NCBI GenBank assembly: GCA_902768065.1
Contig: CACXJP010000005.1
Location: 1-50,560 of the forward strand
DNA: 50,560 bases
Source of the DNA: an uncultured Erysipelotrichaceae bacterium
GTDB taxonomy: Bacteria > Bacillota_I > Bacilli_A > RF39 > UBA660
Reading direction: 5' to 3'
In this document: piece after piece, positions 8,262 through 16,641 of the stretch
Layout: the number at the start of each line of letters is the position of its first letter
Numbering within the stretch: the first letter of the stretch is position 1
Program-made: the position numbers and the translations under genes
Notes under the pieces: generated by a model
What the model was told of the DNA's origin: nothing
The model's database searches: none
What the model saw: the letters and a program-made list of their open reading frames with translations, nothing else

Positions 8262-9293
8262 TTTAGTGGCTTTGATGCTAGTAAATATATGTATGATGGG
8301 AGTTCTTCAAATTATAATCCTACAGCTGTATCAGATTCTGGGAAGAAAACAACTATAGAAACAGTTGATTTTTCTGGTGATTCAAATAATGATGGTTCTA
8401 CTTCAGGTAAAAATGCTACTCCATCTTCAAATGAGAATCAGACTTTGAATAAGGATTTCCTTGATATGTATTTTGCGAAGTATGCGGATGTTAACAATGA
8501 TGGTGTTGTTGATAACAAAGATGCTTTAACTATGCAGGAAGCCTTAGCAGATAAAAATAAAGGTTATTTTGATTTAGATGGAGATAGTAAATTTACTTTA
8601 AAAGATGTTACTATTCTTCAGAAATATTTAAATGGTAAAGAGATAAGTAATTCAGATCTTAATATTTTGACAAATCCAAAAATTGATACTGTTTTGGAGT
8701 CTACTGAAAAAACAGCTAGTGCAGATGAAATAAAAGCAATACTTTCAAATATGACTCAGGATGAGTATAATCAATATGTTAAAGATTTAAAGGGAGAATA
8801 TGACAAACAAATAGGTGATTTGAAAGCTTATAAAGCTCAATTGGAAGCTTTGTATAAAGAACCGATGAATGAGTTGTTTCACGCACTTAATCCATATGAT
8901 AAGATCGTTGGTATTTCTGGAGGTACACCTGTTTATTCTTCAAGTGTTAATTTGAAAGAACCAATACCTGGTATGACACGTGAAGAAGTACAAGCATTAT
9001 ATGATTCAATGAAATCTGAGATTGATGCTGTAGATGCAGAGATAGCTCGTGTTGAACTAGAAAAAAATAATTGTGATTATTATGGATTAATATATACAAA
9101 AGATTATATTGATTATACTACAAGTATAGATGCTAGAGATCAACATAACTTTATTGAATATACTTCCGGAAGAGAGAGTTTTGGTTCTTCAGGATCATAT
9201 ATGGATGTTACATTTGACTATGATGATTATGTACAAAAATGCAAAGATAATGGTTTTGAGGCTATGAATCCTCTCCAATATTATGAATTGTAA
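8250..9293 (+). CDS. Polymorphic-toxin-like protein, unit 3, N-terminal fragment (frameshifted)
   Basis: 347 aa. It opens with MGDSFSGFDASKYMYD, shared with unit 2, then a Ser/Asn-rich linker and two dockerin/EF-hand-like repeats at about 79-99 (YADVNNDGVVDNKDA) and 107-129 (FDLDGDSKFTLKDV). A helical region follows. No signal peptide or membrane segment is seen in this part. The frame stops at 9291-9293, while coding sequence plainly continues in the +2 frame from about 9287 (KSTGAKSEKHLSL). One missing base near the TTGTAAAAAG tract would explain the break. Taken together, 8250-11699 is a single interrupted gene of about 1,150 codons. Confidence 0.7.
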   Translation: MGDSFSGFDASKYMYDGSSSNYNPTAVSDSGKKTTIETVDFSGDSNNDGSTSGKNATPSSNENQTLNKDFLDMYFAKYADVNNDGVVDNKDALTMQEALADKNKGYFDLDGDSKFTLKDVTILQKYLNGKEISNSDLNILTNPKIDTVLESTEKTASADEIKAILSNMTQDEYNQYVKDLKGEYDKQIGDLKAYKAQLEALYKEPMNELFHALNPYDKIVGISGGTPVYSSSVNLKEPIPGMTREEVQALYDSMKSEIDAVDAEIARVELEKNNCDYYGLIYTKDYIDYTTSIDARDQHNFIEYTSGRESFGSSGSYMDVTFDYDDYVQKCKDNGFEAMNPLQYYEL

Positions 9294-10078
9294 AAAGTAC
9301 TGGTGCTAAGTCTGAAAAACACCTTTCTTTGGATGATGAAGATGTTTTAGCTTCTATATATGAATTGAAAGATGAAGTACCAGATTATTATAAAACATAT
9401 TGTTATCTTTATGATCAAGATCCTGCAAGTGCAAAAAAATATCTTGATGATATGAAGAATGAGATATTTAATGTTCATGGACAGTATATGGCAGCTGATG
9501 GGTTAGGCTCATTGTATGTTAAAGATGGAGAAAATGATGACCTTGAAGCTATTGGTAATACTTTACACGTTACTGCAGCTGGATTGGCTTCTGGACTTTA
9601 CAAATTTGCAGAAGGTGGAGTTTATTCAGTTGAGGCATTAGCAACATGCTTAGGATATGAAGGTACAACTCAAATGAGTGCATATGAGTATGCTGCTTTG
9701 TATAAATTATATGGATTGATGTCTAATGAAACAAAAGAAAAAATGGGGCTTATTAAGAAGAATCCTCAAACTGGTGAGTATGAAAATACTGATAGCAAAT
9801 CAATTGTTGATTTTACAGCAGAATATAGTGGTAAGTCACTTGATCAAATATACCAATTCTCCGAAGGATTTGGAACTACTGTTCCTTCTATTGCTTTAAG
9901 TTTTATTCACCCAATGGTTGGTACTATTGCAATGGGTATTTCTTCTGGAGGTAATGCCTATCACAGTTCAATGCTACAGGGATATAGTAATCAAGAGTCA
10001 ATCATGTATGGTATAATTTACTGGTACTGCAAATGCATTCATAGAGAAGACTCTCGGAGGTTTACCTGGTTTAAGTAA
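9287..10078 (+). CDS. Polymorphic-toxin-like protein, unit 3, middle fragment (frameshifted)
   Basis: Continuation of unit 3 in a second frame; the first possible start is TTG 9329, which lacks a ribosome site. It contains a helical region and a hydrophobic glycine-rich segment (TVPSIALSFIHPMVG), then GGNAYHSSMLQGYSNQE, which resembles GNYKHEAMLEGNSAASSE of unit 2. This is the presumed translocation or pre-effector module. The frame is lost at about 10016, where ATAATTTACTGG has one T more than the expected ATAATTACTGG (GIITGTA). The last 22 residues of this frame are therefore artefactual. It is most likely a piece of a broken gene or of a gene with sequence errors. Confidence 0.6.
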   Translation: MVKSTGAKSEKHLSLDDEDVLASIYELKDEVPDYYKTYCYLYDQDPASAKKYLDDMKNEIFNVHGQYMAADGLGSLYVKDGENDDLEAIGNTLHVTAAGLASGLYKFAEGGVYSVEALATCLGYEGTTQMSAYEYAALYKLYGLMSNETKEKMGLIKKNPQTGEYENTDSKSIVDFTAEYSGKSLDQIYQFSEGFGTTVPSIALSFIHPMVGTIAMGISSGGNAYHSSMLQGYSNQESIMYGIIYWYCKCIHREDSRRFTWFK

Positions 10079-11699
10079 TACTCAAGTTACATCACTTAGA
10101 ACTTATTTAAAAGCCATTGCAAAAGAGGTGGCTGCTGATCAAGTTGTTGGATTAATGGATGACTTATATAGAGCTAATTATATGGGTGATGGTTTCCCTA
10201 CAACTGATGAAGGTTGGGCTGAGTATTTTGAACAAAAGAAAAATATGGCTATTCAATCTGCGGTTACATCTGGTATACTAAATGCACCAGCTCTTGGAAC
10301 TTCTATTTATAGAAAACGTTCTTTCAAAAGTGATGCTACTAAGTTGGGATTGTCAGATGCTGATATCGATGACGCAGTTTCCAATTATAGAAAAAACAAT
10401 CCTTCTTTAGGTGATATTTCTGATGATGAAGTGATAATTAAATATGGTGATGATATCTTGAAAAAATATGGTGGAGGAAAAAAACCTTCTGTTAATGTTG
10501 ATGTTGATGTTGATGTTGATGTAGATACTCCAACTTTGGAAAAACCACCCGCTTCATCATTCCCTATTGATGATGAAATTCAAATGACAAATTATGCGCT
10601 TACAAATCCTGATGCGACATTAAAGGAAATTCAAGTTGCTAAATCATATATTATTGAAGAAATAAATAATATGAAACCGGATGATAATGCTGGTTCGTCT
10701 GGGCGTAGTCTTAATGAACTAAATAATGTTTTAGTCCAGTTGGAAGCTCGCGAAGATGCAGTTTCAAAAGCGACAAGAGATAAATTATATAAAGATTATA
10801 AACCAAAAAAAGACAAAGAAAAACTTGTTAATAGTGGCCAAGCGAAAAAATACGTTTTGGGAGATGGACGCAAATCTTATTCTAATGAAATTACACAACA
10901 AAGAGTAAAAGAACTTGGATTGCATGATGCAAATGCTCAGAAAAAAATTAATTCTCAGATTGATGGTTATGCAAAACAATATGGAGTTACTTTTGATGAA
11001 ATGAAACTTACTCTTGATAATAAAATAAGTGAATTCATTTCTGATGGCGAGTTTGGTACTAGAAAAGGAGTTAGTACTTTAGAAAAATGTTTGGACAGTG
11101 GATCAATCAAAAATCAGTTTGAGACCGGAACAACATCTGGTGCTAAAGATCCATCTCTTCGTGCTGATGTAGAATTAGACTTATTTGATATTGATGCCGA
11201 TTCTCCATATTCAGATAGGCCTATATATGGAATGGTATTCCCTAGTTTAGATGATCCTAATTTTAATCAGTATGCAAAATCGGGTCCTGGTGCTTTTTAT
11301 GGCAGGGGATCTGATTTGAGTGATAAGTGTATCATCTTATTTAATAAGGATGCTGTATTTGATAATACATCTTATACTATAGGTGATTCTCTTGTTTTTT
11401 CTGTTCCTACTTATAATGGTGACTATGTTGAGGCTTCTCCCGTTTCTAATCCAGAATTCTGTGGATCTTTTAATGGATTGGTTAGTCCTTCGAAATTCTC
11501 AGATATGAATGATATAAATAATGCTAGCCTTTCAGATATGTTCTCTAAAGGAACTCGATATTTGGAACTTCAGGTTCATGGTTCAGATGCACATCAAATG
11601 AATAGTACGAATATTAAAGAAGTAATCTTCTATGCTGAACCATCAAAATCACTACAAAAAAAATTGAAGAAAGCTAATATTCCATGGAAGGTTATATAA
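10017..11699 (+). CDS. Polymorphic-toxin-like protein, unit 3, C-terminal fragment with DUF3626-like ADP-ribosyltransferase domain
   Basis: The frame opens at 10017 (TGTANAFIEKTLGGLPGLS); the first usual start codon is GTG 10128 (523 aa). Counting from there, residues 122-134 are a Val-Asp repeat and 140-310 form a helical linker. Residues 315-523 match the DUF3626 pattern known to me: a G-S-I-K-N-Q-FETG motif at 325-334, RPIYG at 364-368, YGRGS at 391-395, YTIGDS at 416-421 and LELQVHG at 479-485. E480 in the last motif is the likely catalytic Glu of an ART-type fold. Predicted activity is NAD-dependent ADP-ribosylation of an unknown target. The following gene is an ADP-ribosylglycohydrolase, which supports the call. 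Confidence 0.7.
   Translation, partial: FTGTANAFIEKTLGGLPGLSNTQVTSLRTYLKAIAKEVAADQVVGLMDDLYRANYMGDGFPTTDEGWAEYFEQKKNMAIQSAVTSGILNAPALGTSIYRKRSFKSDATKLGLSDADIDDAVSNYRKNNPSLGDISDDEVIIKYGDDILKKYGGGKKPSVNVDVDVDVDVDTPTLEKPPASSFPIDDEIQMTNYALTNPDATLKEIQVAKSYIIEEINNMKPDDNAGSSGRSLNELNNVLVQLEAREDAVSKATRDKLYKDYKPKKDKEKLVNSGQAKKYVLGDGRKSYSNEITQQRVKELGLHDANAQKKINSQIDGYAKQYGVTFDEMKLTLDNKISEFISDGEFGTRKGVSTLEKCLDSGSIKNQFETGTTSGAKDPSLRADVELDLFDIDADSPYSDRPIYGMVFPSLDDPNFNQYAKSGPGAFYGRGSDLSDKCIILFNKDAVFDNTSYTIGDSLVFSVPTYNGDYVEASPVSNPEFCGSFNGLVSPSKFSDMNDINNASLSDMFSKGTRYLELQVHGSDAHQMNSTNIKEVIFYAEPSKSLQKKLKKANIPWKVI
10497..10526 (+). repeat. Hexanucleotide tandem repeat (GTTGAT) encoding Val-Asp
   Basis: Four perfect GTTGAT units (10497-10520) plus a variant GTAGAT, preceded by GTTAAT. 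It encodes an alternating Val-Asp linker in the unit 3 protein. Unit gain or loss would keep the frame. Confidence 0.85.
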
Positions 11700-11716
11700 G
11701 AAAGAGGTGAAATCTT

Positions 11717-13006
11717 ATGAGTGAAATTAATATTAAAACAAGAATTATTGGGAAAAGTGGTAATTTACTAATACTTTCAAATGATTGGGATGCTTCTTTA
11801 GATGATCCTCTTGCAGAAGGTTTTATAGTTGAAGTTGACACAGGAGTTCATTTGACTGAAACTTATCCAATAGATTATTTATTTAGAATTAATGAAGAAC
11901 TTGAGTGGACTCCAATGAATGTATTTTATGATAAAGTTTATCCAGAATATAATAAACGTAATTATTCTCGTGATGGATTAATTGGTCTTGCTGTAGGTGA
12001 TGCGTTAGGTGTACCTGTCGAATTCCTAGATAAAGAGGATGTTCGTAAAATTAATGTTCGTGATATGATTGGAAAAGATACAAATGTTAATTTTAAAAGT
12101 CATTGGAGTGCATTAATACCTGCAGGTGCATGGAGTGATGATACCTCTATGACTTATGCTACAATGGATTCTATTGTTAGAAACAAGGGTATTGATTATA
12201 CTGATCTTATGAATTCTTATCTAAATTGGTGGACAAAAGGTAAGTACACTTCATTAGAAGCTCCTTTTGGACTTGGTAAAACAGTTTGTAGTGCTCTAAA
12301 TAGATTTATAGCAGGAAATCCTGCTGTAGATTGTGGTGGAAAAGGTGAAAGAGATAATGGAAACGGCGCTTTGATGAGAATTTTTCCTATATCTTTATAC
12401 TGTATTGAAAGTGGTTTATCAGAAGAAGAAACTGCAAAAACAATTTCAGAATCTTCTGCTATAACACATGGACATGATATTAGTAAAATGAGTTGTTTTA
12501 TATATACTGAGTTTTTGAGAAAATTAATTGAAACTAAGAATCCAAAATTAGCAATGGAACATTTAAAATCAATTGATTATAGTAAATACTTTTCTAAGGA
12601 AGCTATTGCTGCTCATAAAAAGTTATTAAAAGGATATTTTCAATATACACCAGATAATGAAATTAAAGGTTCAGGATATGTTGTAGACAGTTTAGAGTGT
12701 GCAATATATAGTATAATGAATACCAAGAATTTTGAAGATGCTGTATTAATGGCTATTAATACAGGATATGATACTGATACAATTGGAGCTATTACAGGAA
12801 GTTTAGCTGGGGTATTATATGGAGAAGAAAATATACCTGAGAGATGGAAGAATTCTCTAAGGAAAAAGGATGAATTAGATTTAATATCTATGAAATATCA
12901 TTATTTTCTTGATTCAAAAAAAAAGAGTAATTTAGATAGTATGCTTTCAGATATGAAAAAAGAAGTAGATGAAAGCATAGTCAATTCTAAAAATTTTAAT
13001 GGTTAA
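11717..13006 (+). CDS. ADP-ribosylglycohydrolase, candidate immunity enzyme of unit 3
   Basis: 429 aa. Residues from about 88 onward are a DraG/ARH-type ADP-ribosylglycohydrolase: GLAVGDALGVPVEF, the metal-binding GAWSDDTSM, RDNGNGALMR, a conserved HGHD and the C-terminal NTGYDTDTIGAITG with its paired Asp ligands. Such enzymes remove ADP-ribose from modified residues. The first ~85 residues are an extra domain I do not recognise. ATG 11717 follows AGAGGTGA. The gene starts 18 bases after the ADP-ribosyltransferase frame and ends at a strong terminator. ARH-type antidotes are known for some ADP-ribosylating toxins (Tre1/Tri1 in Serratia), so an immunity role is well motivated but not shown here. 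Confidence 0.9.
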   Translation: MSEINIKTRIIGKSGNLLILSNDWDASLDDPLAEGFIVEVDTGVHLTETYPIDYLFRINEELEWTPMNVFYDKVYPEYNKRNYSRDGLIGLAVGDALGVPVEFLDKEDVRKINVRDMIGKDTNVNFKSHWSALIPAGAWSDDTSMTYATMDSIVRNKGIDYTDLMNSYLNWWTKGKYTSLEAPFGLGKTVCSALNRFIAGNPAVDCGGKGERDNGNGALMRIFPISLYCIESGLSEEETAKTISESSAITHGHDISKMSCFIYTEFLRKLIETKNPKLAMEHLKSIDYSKYFSKEAIAAHKKLLKGYFQYTPDNEIKGSGYVVDSLECAIYSIMNTKNFEDAVLMAINTGYDTDTIGAITGSLAGVLYGEENIPERWKNSLRKKDELDLISMKYHYFLDSKKKSNLDSMLSDMKKEVDESIVNSKNFNG

Positions 13007-13033
13007 TATTTAATATATTTATAATAAAAAAAT

Positions 13034-13070
13034 AATACTTCTATTATGTCACATAATAGAAGTATTTTAT
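13034..13070 (+). terminator. Strong terminator closing the toxin block
   Basis: 14-bp perfect stem AATACTTCTATTAT/ATAATAGAAGTATT with loop GTCAC, A-rich before and T-rich after, so it could also act on the opposite strand. Confidence 0.85.
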
Positions 13071-13140
13071 TAAAAGTAATTGTCTTTTTAAGAATAAAAT
13101 AGTAAAATAAATAATAGATGTGTATTGTAGGAGGAATATT

Positions 13141-14922
13141 ATGACACCAATTAAAGATTTTTTTACAAAGATTTTTAAAGAAAAGAAAAATGATGATATT
13201 TGGCTTGAATATTATTCTAGAGAAGAGAAAAAAATAAAATTTACAGATAAAAGTATATATAATTTTATGGTTGATTCTGTTGGGAATGATAAAGATTTTA
13301 TTGCATTAAATTATTTTGGAAACAGATTAAGCTATAATGAATTCTTTTATAATATAAATGTTTGTGCTAGAGCATTAAGAGAATTTGGAGTAAAAGATGG
13401 AGATGTTGTAACTATATGTTGTCCTAATATGCCTGAGGCAATATATGCATTTTATGCATGTAATAAAATAGGGGCAGTAGCTGATATGGTTCATCCATTA
13501 TCTAGTCCAGAACAATTACATAGTTATTTAACAAATTCTAAATCAAGATTATTAATATTGGTAGATTTTGATTATGATAAGATGAAGGATGTTATAGAGC
13601 AAACGTTGGTTTATAAAACAGTATTAGTTTCTCCAAAAGAATCTATGCCTATTGGTTTAACTATTGGTTATACTGTAACAAGAAGTATTTTTCAAAAAAG
13701 ACCTAGTCTTTCTGATAATAAATATATGTCATGGAAAGAATTTATGGGTGTTGGTGTAGTTAGTACCGATAAATATAGAGCTAGAGTTGATAAAGATGAT
13801 TTAGCTATTATATTACATAGTGGTGGAACAACAGGAACCCCAAAAGGAATTATGATTTCTAATTATAGTTTTAATGCTTTAGCTCAACAATCTGCTGTTA
13901 ATGTTATTGAAGTAAGACCGAAAGAAAAAATACTTACATTGTTACCAATATTCCATGGATTTGGTCTTGGTGTATGTGTTCATACACCTTTATGTCTAAA
14001 AGTTGAAACAATATTAATGCCTGAGTATGATGCGAATAGGTTTTACAAGATATGGAAATATGATAAACCAAATGTTATTCTAGGAGTTCCTACTTTATGG
14101 GAAGGTATGATGTCTAATAAAAAGTTTGATGATGTTGATATGTCTCAACTAAAATATATAGTTAATGGTGGAGATTATCTAACTGTTACTGCTGAGGCTA
14201 GAATTAATGATTTCTTACATAGACATGGAGCAAAAGTTGATATACTTAAAGGTTATGGTATGACAGAATCAGTTGCTGCTACTTGTTATACATTCCCAGG
14301 AACAAATGAACCTGGATGTATTGGTATTCCGATGGTAGGTAATAAGTATATGGTATGTGATCCTGAAACATTAGAAGAAATGCCTCTTGGAGAAGAAGGA
14401 GAACTTTGTATTCAAGGTCCAACTCTTATGATGGGTTATTTAAATAATCAGGAAGAAACTGATAAGGTACTTAGAAAACATAAAGATGGATCTATTTGGC
14501 TACACTCTGGAGATATTGGTTATATTGCTCCTAATGGAATAGTTTATTATACACAAAGATTAAAAAGAATGATTGTTGTATCTGGTTTCAATGTATATCC
14601 ATCTGCAATAGAAGAAGTTATTGCAAAACATCCAGATGTTGACAAAGTTTGTGTAATTGGTATCCCTCATAAATATAAAATGCAAGTACCAAAAGCATTT
14701 GTTGTTTTGAAAAAAGGTATTGAACCTACTGCAAAGATAAAGAAGGAAATTATTGATTTATGTAAAGAAGCTTTATCAGTTTACTCTTTACCTAAGTATT
14801 ATGAATTTAGAGATTCTCTTCCAAAGACTTTATATAATAAAGTAGATTATAAGAAGTTGGAAAATGAAGAACTAAAGAAAATAGAAGCAAAAAACAAAAA
14901 AATAAAATATAAAGATGGCTAA
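13141..14922 (+). CDS. AMP-forming acyl-CoA synthetase/ligase
   Basis: 593 aa of the ANL superfamily. The adenylate loop SGGTTGTPKG begins at residue 227, YGMTES at about 372, the hinge LHSGDIGY and RMIVVSGFNVYPSAIEE lie near the C-terminus, and YNKVDYKKL holds the expected catalytic Lys region. It would activate a carboxylic (probably fatty) acid with ATP and load it on CoA or a carrier. ATG 13141 is chosen because AGGAGG lies at 13129-13134; the upstream GTG 13120 would include this site. It is a single-gene unit between two terminators, immediately after the toxin block. The chain length of the substrate cannot be told from the sequence. Confidence 0.88.
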   Translation: MTPIKDFFTKIFKEKKNDDIWLEYYSREEKKIKFTDKSIYNFMVDSVGNDKDFIALNYFGNRLSYNEFFYNINVCARALREFGVKDGDVVTICCPNMPEAIYAFYACNKIGAVADMVHPLSSPEQLHSYLTNSKSRLLILVDFDYDKMKDVIEQTLVYKTVLVSPKESMPIGLTIGYTVTRSIFQKRPSLSDNKYMSWKEFMGVGVVSTDKYRARVDKDDLAIILHSGGTTGTPKGIMISNYSFNALAQQSAVNVIEVRPKEKILTLLPIFHGFGLGVCVHTPLCLKVETILMPEYDANRFYKIWKYDKPNVILGVPTLWEGMMSNKKFDDVDMSQLKYIVNGGDYLTVTAEARINDFLHRHGAKVDILKGYGMTESVAATCYTFPGTNEPGCIGIPMVGNKYMVCDPETLEEMPLGEEGELCIQGPTLMMGYLNNQEETDKVLRKHKDGSIWLHSGDIGYIAPNGIVYYTQRLKRMIVVSGFNVYPSAIEEVIAKHPDVDKVCVIGIPHKYKMQVPKAFVVLKKGIEPTAKIKKEIIDLCKEALSVYSLPKYYEFRDSLPKTLYNKVDYKKLENEELKKIEAKNKKIKYKDG

Positions 14923-14936
14923 TAGCTATCTTTTTA
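14913..14936 (+). terminator. Terminator overlapping the ligase stop codon
   Basis: AGATGGCT/AGCTATCT stem with an AAT loop, then T5. The stop codon lies in the stem and loop. Confidence 0.7.
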
Positions 14937-14967
14937 TATGATATACTATTTATGTAATGGTGATTAT

Positions 14968-15516
14968 ATGATTGTTAGAGATAAGGATAAATTTATAAAA
15001 AAGCTTTTTATTTATAGATGGTTTATTTTTACTAAATTTAGTACTGATATTGATGATATGGAATTGTCTATTATAATTAATGCTTTAAATATAAAGAGTA
15101 GATATAAAAGAATTAATTATATAGTTGATAGTGGATGTGACTATATTGATAACTATTATAAAGAATGTAATTTATGTAAATTTAAAAATAATAGATGTAT
15201 TTGTCATAGAAAAACAAATAAGGACTTTATTAATGGTTGTTGTAGAAAATGTAGATATCAATCAAATAAAGGTTGTACTACTAAGAATGTTGCTTGTAAG
15301 ATGTTTAATTGTTTTTATGTTGATTTTAATGGTAAAAAGAGACTTGAGTTTAATGATATAAAAATATTTAAAGTACTTAATTCATACCAAAGATTAGTTC
15401 TTAAAAGTGATTATTTTGCAAGTGTAGATGAAGTTTCATTTGACTTATATGTTGGGCCAGTATTTCTTTTATTGAGATTTTTTTATAGATTTATTATTAA
15501 AAGGGTGATTAGATGA
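14968..15516 (+). CDS. Cysteine-rich hypothetical protein
   Basis: About 182 aa and not assigned to a family. The middle third is crowded with Cys: CNLCKFKNNRCICH, then CCRKCRYQSNKGC, then CKMFNCFYVDF, which suggests a zinc or iron-sulfur site. The C-terminal end has a hydrophobic, basic segment (FLLLRFFYRFIIKRVIR), possibly a membrane-associated helix. ATG 14968 is preferred because GGTGAT precedes it; ATG 14938 lies right after the upstream terminator without a ribosome site. It overlaps the following P-loop-like gene by 4 bases (ATGA), so the two proteins are probably made together. Confidence 0.65.
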   Translation: MIVRDKDKFIKKLFIYRWFIFTKFSTDIDDMELSIIINALNIKSRYKRINYIVDSGCDYIDNYYKECNLCKFKNNRCICHRKTNKDFINGCCRKCRYQSNKGCTTKNVACKMFNCFYVDFNGKKRLEFNDIKIFKVLNSYQRLVLKSDYFASVDEVSFDLYVGPVFLLLRFFYRFIIKRVIR

Positions 15517-15902
15517 AATATTTTATTGTTGGGGATGTTAATAGTGGTACTAATCTTCTTGCAAAAGAATTATCAGATTATTATGGAATAGAAGTATTTG
15601 GTATTAAATCTACGAATAATATAGATGAAATAAACAAAATAGTAAGAGAAAATAAAGAATGGATTATTGAAGGCTGTATTATAGATAATATAGATGTTTT
15701 ATGTAACCTTGCTGAGACTGTTATATTTTTAGATTATTCTCGTGATGGATTATTTAAAAAGAAGGTAATTAGTAATTTTGATAGTGTAGAGGTATTAGAT
15801 TTATTAAAAAAACATATTAGAAAAGGCATTATTATTAGAAATAGAAAACAATTAAAAAAATATTTAAAAATGGTATATGAAAGTGATAGATATAATTTTT
15901 AA
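15513..15902 (+). CDS. Small P-loop-like protein (degenerate kinase-like)
   Basis: 129 aa. It begins MKYFIVGDVNSGTNLLA, which has the shape of a Walker A loop but lacks the GK[ST] ending (SGTN instead). WIIEGCIID is reminiscent of the substrate-binding strand of small adenylate-kinase-like (FlaR/topology modulation) proteins, and a basic C-terminal helix (KKHIRKGIIIRNRKQLKKYLK) follows. Loss of the invariant Lys suggests it may not bind or hydrolyse ATP normally. Translationally coupled (ATGA overlap) to the cysteine-rich gene upstream. Function unknown. Confidence 0.6.
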   Translation: MKYFIVGDVNSGTNLLAKELSDYYGIEVFGIKSTNNIDEINKIVRENKEWIIEGCIIDNIDVLCNLAETVIFLDYSRDGLFKKKVISNFDSVEVLDLLKKHIRKGIIIRNRKQLKKYLKMVYESDRYNF

Positions 15903-15906
15903 AATA

Positions 15907-15915
15907 TGATATAAT
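15907..15915 (+). promoter_or_regulatory. Extended -10 promoter for queH
   Basis: TGATATAAT (TATAAT 15910-15915), 24 bases before ATG 15939. Confidence 0.5.
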
Positions 15916-15938
15916 CTCCAAAGAAATGAAGTGATTAG

Positions 15939-16544
15939 ATGAATTATGATTTAGAGATGGAAAAACAAATGAGTTCTATTGAAGAAGGAACACCTCTTCT
16001 TTTACATGCATGTTGTGCTCCTTGTAGTAGTGCTGTACTCGAGCGAATTGGGAATTTCTTTAAAATAACTATTTTTTATTATAATCCTAATATTACAAAT
16101 GAAGAGGAATACAAAAAGAGGGTTGAAGAAGTCAAACGATTTATCTCTTCCTTTAAGACAAAGTATCCTATTTCTTTAGAAGAAGGTAATTATGATCCTA
16201 GAGAGTTTTTTGATATATCAAAGGGACTTGAAAAGGAGCCTGAAAGGGGTAAAAGATGTTATAAGTGTTATCTTTTAAGACTTAATGAAACTGCTAAAGT
16301 TGCTGAGAAACTAGGGTTTGATTACTTTTGTACTACTCTTACATTGTCTCCTCATAAGAATAGTAATTGGATTAATGAGATAGGAGATAATCTTAATAAC
16401 AAATATAATTCTACTTATTTATATAGTGATTTTAAAAAGAAAAATGGATATAAGAGAAGTATAGAATTATCAGATGAATATAATTTATATAGACAAAATT
16501 ATTGTGGTTGTGTTTATTCTATTAGAGATAATATGGATGAATAA
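15939..16544 (+). CDS. queH: Epoxyqueuosine reductase QueH
   Basis: 201 aa, matching the QueH (DUF208) family that reduces epoxyqueuosine to queuosine in tRNA and replaces QueG in many anaerobes. Key features are HACCAPCSS near the N-terminus (paired Cys), FYYNPNI, the CYKCYLLR motif, TTLTLSPHKN and a C-terminal YCGCVYS; the Cys residues coordinate iron and a [4Fe-4S] cluster in the family. ATG 15939 follows GAAGTGAT. It forms a single-gene unit with its own extended -10 and a terminator. No preQ1 riboswitch is visible upstream, where the leader is very short. Confidence 0.9.
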   Translation: MNYDLEMEKQMSSIEEGTPLLLHACCAPCSSAVLERIGNFFKITIFYYNPNITNEEEYKKRVEEVKRFISSFKTKYPISLEEGNYDPREFFDISKGLEKEPERGKRCYKCYLLRLNETAKVAEKLGFDYFCTTLTLSPHKNSNWINEIGDNLNNKYNSTYLYSDFKKKNGYKRSIELSDEYNLYRQNYCGCVYSIRDNMDE

Positions 16545-16575
16545 TATATTAGTTTTTAAATATATTATAAGTGTA

Positions 16576-16609
16576 AAGGTGTAAAGTAAAAACTTTACAT
16601 CTTTTTTTT
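16576..16609 (+). terminator. Terminator after queH
   Basis: 12-bp stem AAGGTGTAAAGT/ACTTTACATCTT (one G-U) with an AAAA loop and a following T run. Confidence 0.8.
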
Positions 16610-16641
16610 GATATATTATAATTTTATTGGGATGTGATGAT

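Noticed and set aside
10491..10526. GTTGAT repeat as a phase-variation switch
   Set aside because: Six-base units do not change the frame; only linker length would vary.
15903..15938. preQ1 riboswitch in front of queH
   Set aside because: The leader between the -10 and the start codon is too short to hold an aptamer plus expression platform.
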